A stretch of DNA of 64,000 nucleotides from NCBI GenBank assembly GCA_013397075.1, contig VWZS01004810.1, positions 1,812,561 to 1,876,560 of the forward strand, written 5' to 3'. Positions 21,988-34,497 of this stretch are shown here, in pieces. Within the stretch, counting starts at the first letter, position 1. Each line of letters starts with the position of its first letter. This DNA comes from Rhabdornis inornatus. Its lineage: Eukaryota; Chordata; Aves; Passeriformes; Rhabdornithidae. The notes below the pieces were generated by a model, which saw only the letters and a list, made by a program, of their open reading frames with translations, was not told the origin of the DNA and did not search any database. The position numbers and the translations under genes are program-made.

Positions 21988-24900
21988 GTGAGTGAGCCTG
22001 GGACAGGCCAGCCCCACCCTCTCAGTCCCCTCTCAGATGCCCTCTGCAGTCACTGCAGGTTCCCTGGAGCCAGGGGGTGTTTTTGTGTGTGTTTGCAGGG
22101 CAATGCTGTGGGATGGTGTCAGTGATGGAGCTGGCAGGTCCTGCTGCCCACCACCCACAGCCCTCTCAGACCTGCATCTCCCTGCCTTCAATAGGTTCAA
22201 GGCAATGCCATAAGCAGCCAAGGCCGCAGCCATTCCCAGTGTCCATGCTGGTGTGCAGGATGTGTCCTGTGGAGAGGTCTCAGGAGCCAAGCACCAGCTC
22301 AGTCCTTCCCTCCTGCTCCAAGATCTCGGCCATACCTGTTTGAGGGGTGGCCAAACGCTTCCTTGGATCTAGTGTGGCTTTGCAAAGGTGCAGAGGGAGG
22401 GAAGAACCATCCCCTTGGGACAGTCCCATAGCCACAGAAGGTCCCTGTTACTCCAGGAGGGACCAACCAGGCTGGAGGTCACCAGTCCCTGGGCTGGGCT
22501 CCTGCAAGAGCTTCAGTGTTAATCCAATGGAGATTGAGTTCCCACTTTCTCAGTTCACTGCCACTCCCACCCCCCTCTGCAGCCCTGTGACCCCAATCTC
22601 GAGTCCAGAAATGACAGACCTGCTTAAAGTCACTTATTAGCACCAAACCTGTACTTAATTGAGATGTCTGGAGTGAGCCAGCGTGCAGCAGCTGTGGGTG
22701 GGACACAGAGGTCTGCAGGTCAGGAAACAATCCTGGCACATGGAGGTGTGAACACCAGGAATGGTGCTTCATTCTCTTCCCACATCCATGGGGAGGAGAC
22801 CCCTCATGCTTCTCCCAGTACCCAAGTTTTCTGGGGACTGTCTCGGGACTGTCACTCCTCGCCTACCTCTTGATCTGGTTCCTGCTTTCCTTCCTATCAA
22901 CCCTCTTGGTCCTTGCATGAAGCCATGCCTGAATCCACACCTCAGTTCACCTCTCTTTCTGGGCCTGTTCCTCAAACTCCCTTTCTCTCGCTATGTTTTC
23001 TCCCTGCATTCTTTCCCCACCCACACCTGCTCTTCCCACTGGGCAGTTCTTGTGTAGAGGTTGACCTGCTGTTACCAGCATGTCCAGGGCAGGGCTGGGA
23101 TGAGGCATTACAGGTACAGGGAGAGCAGTGGGAAAGCTGGTTTCCTTCATGCAAGAAAGATGTGTTTTCCAGCAGCAATCTGCACAGAGACATTCTTTTA
23201 GGGATACAAGATGTAGGTTAGCCAGCAAGAAGGGGTAACAGTGAAGGGCCCAGCAGGATCTGAAGGATCTCTGTGGATGCTGCTCACCACCAGGTCCCCT
23301 GCATCACCCTGTGCCCAGGTGGCAATGCCAGACTGCCTCTCTGGGCCTGGCTGCAAACTCTCCCCTTCTTCCTCCTCCTCCTCTTTCTCTTCCTCCTCCT
23401 CACCCTGTCCCCCCAGTCCTGCCAACACTGCTGGGCTCGCTTGGGGTGCCTCCTTGTCCTGGGGAGCTGCAGTCTGTTCCACCAGCAGCCTCCCTTCCTC
23501 TCTCCTTCCCTCCCTCCCCTGCTCCCCTGGCTCCAGCCAGGGCTGGCCCCATCAGCTGCAGCTGGAGCTCAGCCCGCATTGTGCTTTCTGCTGAGGCGCT
23601 GGGAAAACCAGCAAACAAACAAAACCCCAACAAAGCAACCAAACCAGAGACACCCCATCAATGTTCCCTGGGGCTGTGCTCCCTGCATCTCTCCTCCTCT
23701 TCCACCTTCCACCTGCTTGCCCAGGGGTGGAGGAGCATCCCCTGGGAGCCTGTCCCTGTGTGAGGGTGCTGTGTGTGTCTGCTCCCCACTCACCCCAGGG
23801 AGCTGTCCATAGACAGGGCTGGGATAAGAGGTGACGGGGAGGAGGATCTGGGCAGCTGCAGGGTGGGGGATGCTGCCAGAGCAGACGCTAAGGGAGCTGG
23901 CAGTGAGCAGCACATGCCAGGACAGGTCACTTTGTGCCATCCACAGTGCAAGATCCTGGGGTGGGCAGCAAGTGGGATCATGCTATCATGTCTTACCACC
24001 CCCTCCTTAGCTGGGTCTGGTTGTTTCAGCTGTAGGCTTCTCTTGACAGCACGCCATCTCATCCCCATCCTCCCTATAACCCATCCAAGATCATCCCCAT
24101 CCTCGCCCCAGCAGATACAGGGAGTGTTTTATGCCTTTCCTGCCCCTACTTCTCTTTCCTAGTCATTCCCATTGTCTCAGCATGAATCCCTTGTGTTGCA
24201 TCAGCTCCATCACTTTCCCCTCCTTGCTCATTTCTGATGGGCTCTCCTGCTTCCTCCATTCCTTCGCCCCAGCTTATTTCTCCCCCTTCTCTCCACCAGC
24301 CTCTCTCCTGCAGGATTTTTATTCTCTCCCTCTCCCTCTCCCTCTCCCTCTCCTCTCCCACTTCTCTTGCTGTTCTTGGCACCACAAGCAAGGACAAACC
24401 CTGGTTCCTGAAGGCTGAAATCCACCACTGCTGAGGAACTTGCTGCCACCTCAGCACAAACCTTGGTTCTCTGCACTGGAGGCTTTTGCAGGCAGCCTGG
24501 GCTGGGCAGAGCTGTAGCTGCCTCTCTGAGGAAGTGGAGCTCATGGGGGCCATGTCCCTATCCTGGAGAGGATGGTTTGGTGTGGGGTTAGTGCTGCCTG
24601 TGTGAAAAGGTGTCCCCATCCTCTTGTGGCATCATGAGCTCAAGCACAATGGATGCTCAGGGAGGGCAGGGGCATCGTCTTTCCCTCTTCTTCCCCTGGG
24701 AGCAGGGAGGGTTACCATGAAAAAGAAAGGGATTTAGGGATGGTAAGGAGCTGCCACCACCACGGGGACATCAACCAAGACCCAACAGAGAGACAGAGCA
24801 CCACCAAGTTTAAACTGTGACCATGCTCTGTGCACTGAGAGGCTCTCACAGGGCGTGTGCCACCAGGAGCATCTCATGTATCATCTGGATGATGAAATAC

Positions 24901-27900
24901 CCATTTTCAGCACCAAACAGGAGGCCAGGGGTGTCCCAGGCACTGCAGAGTGATGTTCTCCTGTGCCATAAATAGGATTTTCACTTGCCTGGGCTGAACC
25001 AAGTCCAGCATCTCCAATCCTGAGTGCTCCATTGCCTGCTTTTCTCACTTCATGTAGATGATTCTCAGTCAATACAGCAAGTGCTGACCTTAGAGGAACT
25101 GCAGGCACATCCCAGTTCTCCTGTAGTGTTAAAAAAACAATAATTGTAAACATGGTTCTCTTTGCATATGTGTCCACAAAGACAATGCTGTACGGACAGA
25201 TAACAAGGTCATTAACAAGGTGGATATTGACTTTATAAACTCAGCTGAAAGTTTTCCTGTATAAGCTGAGCAGCAAAGATGAAGCCAAACACAGGTAAAG
25301 ACATTTTGCCCTCTTCAGCATGTGTATTTTTTAAATAGGTTTGTCTTTTCATCTGCCTTAGTGCAGTGAGTTATGCACTCTTTAAAATTTACAGCTACAG
25401 CCCCGTCCAAGGCTGTGTTCTAGGTTGCTGATGACCTTGCCAGACTCTTAAATGCTGGGGTTTCAGTTTCCATGCTGGGTGTCTGCTGTGGGCTGATTTG
25501 TGATATTTCTTTGTGTGCATGTTTGATTTCAGCTAAAACTGACCATTTCCAAGCAGCAGATGAGGTGTAAATATATTACTTTGCCCATGTGAAATGAGTT
25601 AGAAAACTCTTTATTTCAATGTCAGTGGGAATTGTTTTCTTCTTGCTTTGAAGCAAGGACCTGAAATGTAAAGGGCACCAGGGGTTTTGCCTTTTTCTGT
25701 CCAGGGAACATTTGTCCAGAGGAAACGTCCTCAAGGAAACTCTCAGCTCTCTGGTCTGTCCTCCCAGCCCAGCTCCAGCACAACTCCTGCTCCCAGCAGT
25801 GGGGAGAAACAATCTCAGTATCAGGAAAAGTATCAGGCCCCTCTTTTCCTTCTTGTATTTCTGTTTCCCCCTGTGGTTTAATAGTGTAGGTCAAAGAATT
25901 TGCACCATTACTGGTCCCTGCAGCCTGACTGGGGACTGTGGCAGTGCTGGAGCTTGCCAGGGTGAAGGGTTTTTTTTGGGGGTTCAAACAGTTTTTGAAG
26001 GGGTTTGTTGAATGTCTTTTCTGTAGCTGTCAAAACTGGTGTGGCTGTGGGTGGCAGGTTTGACAGGAAGGACTGCTTGCTGGAGCAGAGGCAGTGCTGG
26101 AGTCCCCTCTGCACCAGTCCCAGTCACCTGGTGAGATCCAGCTAATCCAGGTATTTTCTAGGACCATTGCTGTTGCAGGTCCAGTTGCAGCTCTGAGTGC
26201 TCACACTGGGAGTTTAAAAGGTGTACAGACACAGAGAAGCTGTGACCTTGGCTGTCATCTTCCAAGGGCTTCTCTGGAGCTCTGTGCATCCTGGTGGATC
26301 AGTTTTGATCGATGCCAACATCTCTCTTCTGGTTCTTTTGTGCTCTGCAGTGGTGCAGACACCACCATGGTCCCTCCACATGAAGTTGCAGGAAATTCTC
26401 CACTGCAGGGGTCTGGAGGAAACCTCCACCAGAGTCAGTGGCTGGCCAGACCCAGCAGCAAAGAGCTTCTATCTGTGGTGGGGCTTTCTGCTGGCAAAAT
26501 GCTCTCAGCACCTCAAGGGCTGGATGCTGTTGGGTGCATGTGTTGGGAGAGAGGAGAGATGTGGTGACCCCAGGTGCTTTCCCTTTAGGGAACATCCTGG
26601 AGTCATAGAGAAGAGCTGTTCCTCACCCCAATTTGGGTCCCCCCCAGGTTATGGTGACCTTCCTCCTCCACGTTAAACATACTTCTGCCAGCCCTCTCCC
26701 CATGGGGTGGGCACCATCTTTCTTAATGCCCAGCACAGCCCTGGAGTGCACCCAGAGCCACAGACTGAGAGTGAGAGCACAGGTCTGCATGATCTGCATG
26801 ATCTGCATGAGCTGCAAACATCCCTGTCCCTTACAGGAAGGCAGGGAATACCCTGCTTCCCCATCCCCTCTCAGGAGCATCCTTGACACGGATGGAACAT
26901 GTGCATGCCCAGAGCCATGGGGCAGCCATGGCCAGTGGAGGGGACAAAAGGCAAGGTATACTGGACAGTGTGGTCCCTCCTGCTCGTGGTCTGTTCATTT
27001 TTCCCCCAAAAAACCCTGAAACAAGCTTCTGTGGAGCAGCTCAGCCAGCTGCAGAAATGCTTAGAGGGTGGTGTGGCGAGGGGGGTGTGGAAAAGGGAGG
27101 CAGGAGAGATCAATCTCACTCCTACTGGGAAATGGACTCAAACTCCTGCTGTGTGTATTTAAGGAGACAAATGGATGTGGAGCCTGGATTTTTAGGAGAC
27201 CCCTAGGACCTTGCTTTAATTTGAAAATTGAGTAATCTCAGCATTTGCTGCAGCCATGGCCTCCTCACAGCACACATGGCCCAGCCCACGGTGTGGGGGC
27301 TTGCTGGGGGGCATGTCCTGTGCTGCTGGTCCCATCGGCCTCAGCAGGAGCCCAGAGCATGGCTGGGACCCTGGCAGGGCTCTTGGAGACACCTTCTTCA
27401 CGTGCTGGGGGTCACCAGCTCAGGTGACAACTGAGGCTGGAGCGAAGCTCCCCATCTTTTGTCCCCACTCCTTGCCAAGGAGCCATCTCCTGCAGAGCAG
27501 AGCATGGCCACCACCACTGTCCAGTGTTCCCAGGGTGTTTGTAGCCAGGGTGAAAGGTGTCCCTGAGGCCATGGGCTCAGTTTGACCCCAATCCAGCACC
27601 GATGGCAGATCTTCTGGAGGACAACAGCCCTCCCTGCAGACACACAGCTCCCCCAAAGCAGCCCCTGGAGGCTTGGGGAGACAGAGCCAGGGATTTCTTT
27701 TTATTTCTTTTTCCACTGCCAAAGCTGACAGAAAGTCTTTGCCAATGGGGACAGTGTTTTTGTGGTTGAGGTGAGTTTTTCGGTTTGGTCTGGGGCGCAT
27801 TTCTTTTTATTTGTTGTTGCTTTATTTTAATACCTGCTAATTGGCCCTTGTCCTCCTCCTCTGGCCCTGGAGCATCGCTGCAGCTCCAGCCCACATCCAG

Positions 27901-29229
27901 CTCGCCTTTCCAGGGGAAGAATGGCAGCATTGTGGCATTGGGTTGGGCTATAATGGGGAGCTTGGTGCTGAGGTGTGAAAGCAGAGCCGGCTCCCCAGGA
28001 CAGGCTCACTGCAGAGCACAGGGCTTTGATTTCCCCTGCTGCCAGGTTTTAGTGTCCTCTGCCGCTCCCTCGCATCCCCTAAATAACAGAAACCAGGATG
28101 CTGCCCACCTTGGCTCCCTCCCAGCACCCTGACCTTTCCAGCACACCACTGATGTCCCTCTCCAGGGTGAAGTGCTGGTGATGCTGCTCCCGGGGGAGAG
28201 GCAGGGAGGGTGTGAACAGCACAGGGTGAGATCACCTGCCAACAGCAAAACTTCATCCTCCTTTGCTGTGAACCTGGAGCAGCCTTTTGGACATGAACTG
28301 CATGATCCTGGAAAGAGTCTCTGGCCTGGGAAATCCTTAGCTTTCATCCCCTTTTTTGTTTTTCTTCCCCCTTTCCAGAGATGTCCAGACTAAGGAGCGG
28401 CGTTTATCTCCTGTGAACAGCACTGAGCACTGCTGGACAGGGCATGGAGGGCTTTTCCTCCAGCCACCCTGCCATCATGGTAGCATTCTGTTCAGGCTGT
28501 GAGAACCCTTCTTGAGCCTTCATCCTCCTCCAGTGGCTCCTGCCTGTGCCTGAGGGAAGGTGTGCAGGCCCCATCTAGATCCTGCAAACAGGAAGGGACA
28601 GAATGTGTCCGTTTGCTGCCATGTCCCTGGACATGAGATGGAGCCTGTCTGCTAGCATGGCTCAGCCTGCTGCCACACTTCCTTCTCTCCTTCTGCACTG
28701 AGAAGAGCTAAAAAGCAAACAGAGAATGGGGAATCAGTGTAAAATCCAAAATGAACCTAAATTCCAGCTTCAAGATCGCCTCCTTTATCTGTAGCACATC
28801 TCTGTCCAGCCTATGTGTTCACCTGTGGCTGGTTTTTTATCTCCCTGTATTTCCTTTCTGATTTTTCCAGAAACAGAGATGTGTATCCTAGACTCAGTGA
28901 GCCAGATTTTCGTATCACTGTCAGCCATGGAGAAGACCAAATATTCACAGATAAGCACCCAACACATGCCCTTTCCAGTATCCTCTCTGCAAACACCAGC
29001 CCTGTGGTGTGTGCTGAGTCCTGCAAATGCTGATCTGAAAGGTTCCTTCATGTCCTCTCACTTTCCTCTCCTGGGATGTCAACAGAAAATTCACAGTCAG
29101 AAATAACTTAATGCTTCTCCCCCCATCAGCCAGGTCTAACAGAGGACAAAGGAAGTGTTCTTCTCTATTCTGTTACAGAATGTCTCAGCTATAAAATGGG
29201 GCCAAATGGCCTCCCCCTGAGCACAAATA
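21988..29229 (+). other. ASTN2: ASTN2 intron with scattered C/T-rich simple repeats
   Basis: A CCT-rich tract (about 23362-23402), a CCCTCT hexamer array (24323-24360) and a short tandem of TGCATGATC (about 26786-26812) are visible. The rest is unique-looking intron rich in CAGG/CCTGG words. There is no coding exon, RNA gene or transposon I can support. Confidence 0.75.
24323..24360. repeat. (CCCTCT)n microsatellite
   Basis: About five hexamer units of CCCTCT follow each other, with slightly degenerate ends, inside a broader pyrimidine-rich stretch. Confidence 0.9.
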
Positions 29230-29580
29230 ACAACAGGAGAAAGATCCATATGCAATCGAGTGTAGGATGAATGTGCTTAGCTGATCGTTTGTTTCCCTAA
29301 TATTTTTTTTATGAATAGGCTTAGCTTATGGTAAGATGGGACTTTATGGTCCTGTAAGTCTTGCTTGTGTCAAAACAAATGAACTAGCCATCCTAGGGGG
29401 GAACTATCAATCCGATATATGTGTGTGCATGGGTGTGGGGAATCAGACCTATTATACCTTTAAGAGCAAATTAGATGCTGTTCCTATGATTCATAAAGCT
29501 ATATATCTAATGGCATGACTCGTCATCTAGAAAATAAACGTTTCGAGCCAGTTTCTCATCTCATAAATTTCCCCTCTGGC
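29230..29580. promoter_or_regulatory. Candidate conserved non-coding element (best case in window)
   Basis: This AT-rich block stands out from its flanks. It has no repeat signature, little CTG/CAGG vocabulary, and a dense series of homeobox- or POU-like words (GCAAATTAGATG, TATGATTCATAAAG, TTTATGAATAGG). It also keeps several CpGs (CAATCCGATATATG, ACTCGTCATC, CGTTTCGAGCC) that neutral intron tends to lose. A 60-codon frame (29336-29518) crosses part of it, but I see no family similarity and no splice context. It is probably a deeply conserved ASTN2-intron enhancer, by texture only. Confidence 0.4.
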
Positions 29581-30269
29581 ACCGAAGGACATAAACTAAA
29601 TGGGCTGACTCACAGGGAAACAATACAATTTGGATATTTTTAAATGAGAGATAAAATTGCTTTAGGGCACACAGGGGTGCTGGGGTCCCGGGGCAAGCAC
29701 AGGACAGCACATTGTTGGCAAGCGCAGGACAGTGCATTGGAGGCCACTGCCATTCCCAGCAGATCAATCCCCTCTGGGAATCCCTTCATGATTCCAGACC
29801 CTCCTGGGCCTGTGCAAACATGACCGCCATGATGAAACATCCAAAGTGGTCATGTTTAAGATGGATTTGTGTAGGTGCTGTCTCCTGGCAGGGAGGAGAG
29901 CACTCACTGCACTCTGAGCATGGCAGGGAAGGACAGGAGATGTGGAGAGCCCAGCCCAGGGCAGGAGGGAAGGTGGTTCTCAGCCACCAGAGACCAGGAA
30001 CATCCCTGTGCATTCATTCCCACCTGAAGCTCTCCCAAAGGCTGCAGCTTCCTACCTTCCCTGCATCCTTGTCCATCACTCTTGGTCCTCCTGCTGGGCT
30101 CCTTGTTTGGGTGGCAGCTGCCATTCACCACTTCTGTGTGATCTTACCCATTTCTGCTCCCCATCAATTTGCTCTTGATGCTTCCCCACACCTCAGCACA
30201 CACTCCCCAGCACCAATGGGAAAATCCCAGAAGTCACTGGCTCGAAATTCCACTGGAAAGCAAGAAAAG

Positions 30270-30850
30270 TCATAGAATCACAGAATCATTTAGGTTGCAA
30301 AAGACCTCCAGTAATGAGTCCAGCCTTTAACCAATCACCCCCTTGTCACATCACAGCACTAGTGATTCATTCAGTTGTTTCTTGAACACCTCCAGGGATG
30401 GGGACTCCACCACCTACCTGAGCAGCCCCTTCCAATGCCTGACCACTCTTTCAGTGAGGAAATTCCTGCTGGTGTCCACCCTGCCCTCCCCTGGCCCAGC
30501 CTGAGTCCATTCCCTCTCCTCCTGTCCCTGTTCTCTGGAGCAAAGCCTGACCCCCGTGGCAGTCTCCTCCTGTCAGGGAGTTGTGCAGAGCCACAGGGTC
30601 CCCCCTGAGCCTCCTTTTCTCCAGGCTGAGCCCCTTTCCAGCTCCCTCAGCCTCTCCTCACATGACTCACTCTCCAGAACCTTCCTCAGCTCCATTCCCT
30701 TCTCTGGACACGCCCCAGTCCCTCCATGTCTTTCTTGTCATGAGTGGCCCAGAACTGGACACAACACCCAAGGTATAGCCTCACCAGTGCCCAGCACAGA
30801 GGGACAAGCCAGAGAAAAGCCCTGGCTGCCTGGATCTCCCAGCCTGGCCT
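30270..30850 (-). repeat. CR1 LINE fragment, longest in the window
   Basis: It starts with CATAGAATCACAGAATCATT and proceeds in reversed CR1 order: GACCTCCAG, CACCTCCAGGGATGGGGACT, CAGTGAGGAAATTCCTGCTG, CTCCTTTTCTCCAGGCTGAG, GCTCCATTCCCTTCTCTGGA, and CAGAACTGGACACAACACCC. It therefore retains about 580 bases of the element's 3' part, including the end of the ORF2-side sequence. It belongs to a subfamily without the CCATGGGCAGGG motif. Confidence 0.95.
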
Positions 30851-33063
30851 TGACATGAGTCAAGACAGAGGCAAGAGCCAGCACGGGTGGCCGTGCTCCC
30901 GGTAACCCTGTTAGGGGTGGAGGTGTGCTCGCCCTAATGAGTGCAGCATCCATCCCCTAACCTCGTTTGTGTGAAGGGTGACACAAGGCAGATGACAGCT
31001 GGGTACCTGAAGGATCTAATTAAAACCTATGTGAGGCTGGGCAGGCGGAGCACAGGGGATTGCTCATCCTGCTAGTGCTTAACAGCAGGAAACAGAAAAA
31101 GAAGGAATTGACTACTGGATTTACTAAAGGGCATGGATGGCGCAGGTGGGGTTTCTTCCCTAAGTCAGGGATGTGCGGGGACAAGCTGGGTTAGGGGACA
31201 GGGAGGAGTGTGCAGAGTGGCAGGGGTTGGGGCTGGGGGACACTGGAGCAGTGGCGTCAGTGTGACAGTGCAGCCCTTCCCGGGATCACCCACATCTGTC
31301 TTCACCCTTAGTGCCTGTCTGTGCACACAGGTACCCTCAGCAGAGGGCATTTATCTTGCTTCCTGGGGAGAGCACATGCTTCCCCATCCATCTGCACACA
31401 TCCTTTGCTGTTCCTTCCCTGCATGGACTCACTGCTCTCTCTCTGCAGACGTGTGTCTGCATCCATTTATCTGGGTGTCAGATAAGCCCCTCTCTTCATC
31501 CCTCTCTCCAATTACTTTGGATGCCCTTTCCAGTCTAGCACTTCAATTACTTTCTAAAGAACAGAGTAAAATAATGTCACATTTTCTTTCTTTCACATGT
31601 TCGTTCCTTCCTTGGTTTTTTTGGTTTTGTTTTTTGTTTTTGTTTTTGTTTTTTTTTTCCCCCATTTTTTCCATCTGGAACAGTCCCATTTTGTAAATGC
31701 CTGGAAGCAGAAAATTTTGCAGACACAAGAGCCTTGAGGCCTCGTTGAAGGTGGCAGGGGTGTTTGGGGAGAGCGACAAAACCCCGGACAATGGGAGCCC
31801 TGACGTCAGGCTCTATTTATACCTCCTCCTTTCAGAAACCTCCCTGGGACTGCGCTTTTCCTAGAGTTTTTTGCTCAATGCTGCAGCCTGAGCTGTACCT
31901 GTCCTCCCCAAAGGGCACACTTTTATTTCTAGGCGTACCCTTGCAGCACAGGCCATATCACCAGGGCCAGGCTTCCGCAGGCAACTTTTAATGGGAGGTG
32001 CAGTGTTGCCACAAGTAAGGCTGCTCCATGTGGATGAGGACCTGTGGAGGGGTTTCAGCTCCCAAATGTGCCTCTTGAAAGGTCAAAAGCATTACAGAGC
32101 TTTGTTCCAGTGGCTGGTGTTTTGGTGTTCTGATTTTTCTAGATGGGCGTTGTGGCTTTGCAGGGTTGGGTTGGACATTGGCTCTGTGAGTGAAGGAGAG
32201 ATGTTTTTGAAGCTGGAAGTTTAATTACTGGAAAAGGGCAATGGGAGAAACCACCATAAATCCATGTGGTCCAAACTAGAGCAGGGTATGGAGTGAGGGA
32301 AGGCCCATCCTGTGGTGTGGGGACCAATACTGAGCGCCCTGAGCTGAGGGATGAACATAGCAGGGACACTGAGACCTGGAGGGCTTTGCCAATTCTGACC
32401 ACAGTTATTATTCCAGGGATTCATTGGTATTATTAGGAGCAGTCAGGGTGGCTCCTGGGGACATCCTACAAGTATTTTCCAGGTTTTATTTTTTTCCTTC
32501 CAGATACTGCTGTTTTGCTTGTGAGTGTTCTTTAGACAAGTGAATAAAGCAGCAGTTTGCTTGCAGGAGGGCGCTTTGTGTGAATAACAAACCTGTGAGA
32601 AGGATGGAAGGGGTCTGTGTTGTTGGCAATGTAGGCATTACTCTATTCTCAAGGGGACAGAAGCAGCTGGGCAGAAGGGCATGGGGAAGAGTGGAAGAGT
32701 TTCACTGAGCACAGCAGCAGTGTGCAGGTACCGTGTGTATTCTGTTCACTGTCACTGAGGGACTTAGGTTCGTGCTTCTTCAGTCAGCTCAGTCCTCCCC
32801 CACAGGAGATCCCCATTCCCACTCCAAAAACATTCAGGGATGAACCAGCACCACTCAATACATGGGAGTTAAACCCAGGGAGGTGAAGGGCCATGCCCAG
32901 GGCCATGGCAAATCTGGGGAGGACACACTCCCCCAGCCCGTCCCGGATTTCCTGATCCCAAGGCTTTGCACATTTCCCTGATGTTCAGCCCCGCAGCCAA
33001 GCTGCTGGCCAGATTTCACTGAGTCTTCAGCACACGTGTTCACGCTTTTTGTTCTCACATCAG
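30851..33063 (+). other. ASTN2: ASTN2 intron, 3' part
   Basis: It holds a GTTTTT-type T-rich tract (31613-31663) and otherwise unremarkable intron. There is no exon or RNA gene. The acceptor at 33062-33063 follows TTTTTGTTCTCACATCAG. Confidence 0.75.
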
Positions 33064-33197
33064 GCCTTCAAGGGAGCCCTGATGAGCTCATACTGGTGCT
33101 CTGGGAAAGGTGATGTTATCGAAGACTGGTGCAGGTGCGACCTCAACGCCTTCGATGAGAACGGACTCCCGAACTGCAGCCCTCTCCCTCCGCCTGT
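33064..33197 (+). CDS. ASTN2: ASTN2 internal exon, EGF-like cysteine segment
   Basis: This exon encodes 44 codons, from AFKGALMSSYWCSGKGDVIE to NCSPLPPP, plus the first two bases of a valine codon. Four cysteines in WCSGKG, DWCRCD and PNCSP fit the last EGF-like unit before the fibronectin-III-like domain. Three GT pairs lie near the 3' edge. Only GTACGT starting at 33198 leaves GT to join the C at 34349 as valine and keeps the next exon in frame, so I chose it. That donor is weaker than the others in this gene (C rather than A or G before GT at +4). The preceding PPP is a small proline run at the domain boundary. Confidence 0.95.
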
Positions 33198-34348
33198 GTA
33201 CGTATCCCTGTGAACCCTCTGCTGACCACCAGCCCTTTTCCCATGGGTCACAGCCCCCAGAACCACTCCATATCCCAGGGTCTCAGCCCATGGGCACCTC
33301 CTTCTGTACCCTTGGGCCTGGGGGCTGCAGTGCAGCCCTCCTCACCGTGTGACTGATGCCTTTAGGATATCCTGGCTCTGGCTCTGGCTCTGGAAGGTTT
33401 CCTTATAGATTTTCATCACCTGATTAGCAAGGCTTGTAGAATGGGATTTCAAATGTTGAAAGAAATGGAATTACAGTGCAATTCATCGTGGCTTGTCAGA
33501 GCAAGAGCAAATCAGGAGCAAACTGATGGGGAATTAGCTGAGAAAGCAGGAAGACTGGCTCCAGCGAGCCACAAGGAGCAGAACACCTTCTTAGTGAGCC
33601 AATATCCTCAGAGGGGATTCATTTCCCATCTCGAGTCCAGCAAACATGCTGTGTGTTTGGAGCCAGACTCTCCGTGGCCTTGTACTTGGTGTTGTCATCT
33701 ACCCCAGAGCAGAGGGAGTGGATGCCTTTGCATTAGCACAGCCAGAAGCACAGAGCTCCTCTGCCTTCATCCCAGCCCACGTTGTTCCTGCTCTGGGCAG
33801 GAGCTCCGTCACAGCTGCCCTGCTCTGGCTCTCTCCCACACCCCTCTGAGGTTTGCAGCTGGGTGAATTCACACCGCTTCTCCCCCTCTCTCCCTCCCTC
33901 ACCTTTGCTTGCTGGCCATGCAGACCTGACCCTTCCCTACTGTGGACTCAGCCCTGCTGGGTTTCAAGAACCTGGATCCTCTCCTGTTTTGCTCCTGGGG
34001 TGTTGCTCCTTGCTTACCTTGCTGAAGTTCAGCAGCTCTCCCAGACAATGAAGAGACTATAATATCTCTCCCTTTAGATGAGATATTTGGAGTTGCATGA
34101 GCTTGCCTTCTCCAGGAGCAGGGGGAGGCTGCCAAGGGCATACATTGGGCTGGACTCAACTGAACTTCAGCTGGAAGTTCTTTGATGCTTACGAGCCTTC
34201 TCTGCCCCCGTGACCTCTGTCCTTGAGGCTTTGTGGGCACACCCACATGTATGAATGTGGGCCTTTCTAGGGGTCGTGCTGCTTAGAGATGTGGATTCCT
34301 CCCCAGAAAGGGAGCTCATGTCTTGTTTTCTTGCTGTCTCCTGCCCAG
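33198..34348 (+). other. ASTN2: Short ASTN2 intron (1151 bp)
   Basis: This is the shortest complete intron in the window. It holds a tandem of TGGCTC (33370-33391) and no transposon. The acceptor follows GTTTTCTTGCTGTCTCCTGC, a good pyrimidine tract. Confidence 0.9.
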
Positions 34349-34497
34349 CCTGCGGCTGTCCCCCAGCGTGGAGCCCTCGAGCACCGTGGTGTCCCTGGAG
34401 TGGCTGGATGTGCAGCCTGCCATCGGGACCAAGGTGTCGGACTATGTCCTGCAGCACAAGAAGGTGGATGAGTACACGGACACAGACCTTTACACAG
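34349..34497 (+). CDS. ASTN2: ASTN2 internal exon, start of fibronectin-III-like domain
   Basis: One base completes the valine codon, then 49 codons run from LRLSPSVEPSSTVVSLEWLD to KKVDEYTDTDLYT, with one leftover G. The SSTVVSLEWLDV beta-strand pattern, with its core tryptophan, and YVLQHKKV are typical of the first strands of an FnIII fold. The donor GTGGGT at 34498 is standard. The next exon must begin with two bases completing a glycine or glutamate-type codon and should encode the rest of this domain. It is not found before the window ends. The reading frame is intact, and similarity to astrotactin-2 is clear throughout. Confidence 0.95.

Noticed and set aside
23360..23405. CCT tract as a splice-branch or exon signal
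   Set aside because: It is a simple C/T repeat with no following exon that fits ASTN2 phase or sequence.
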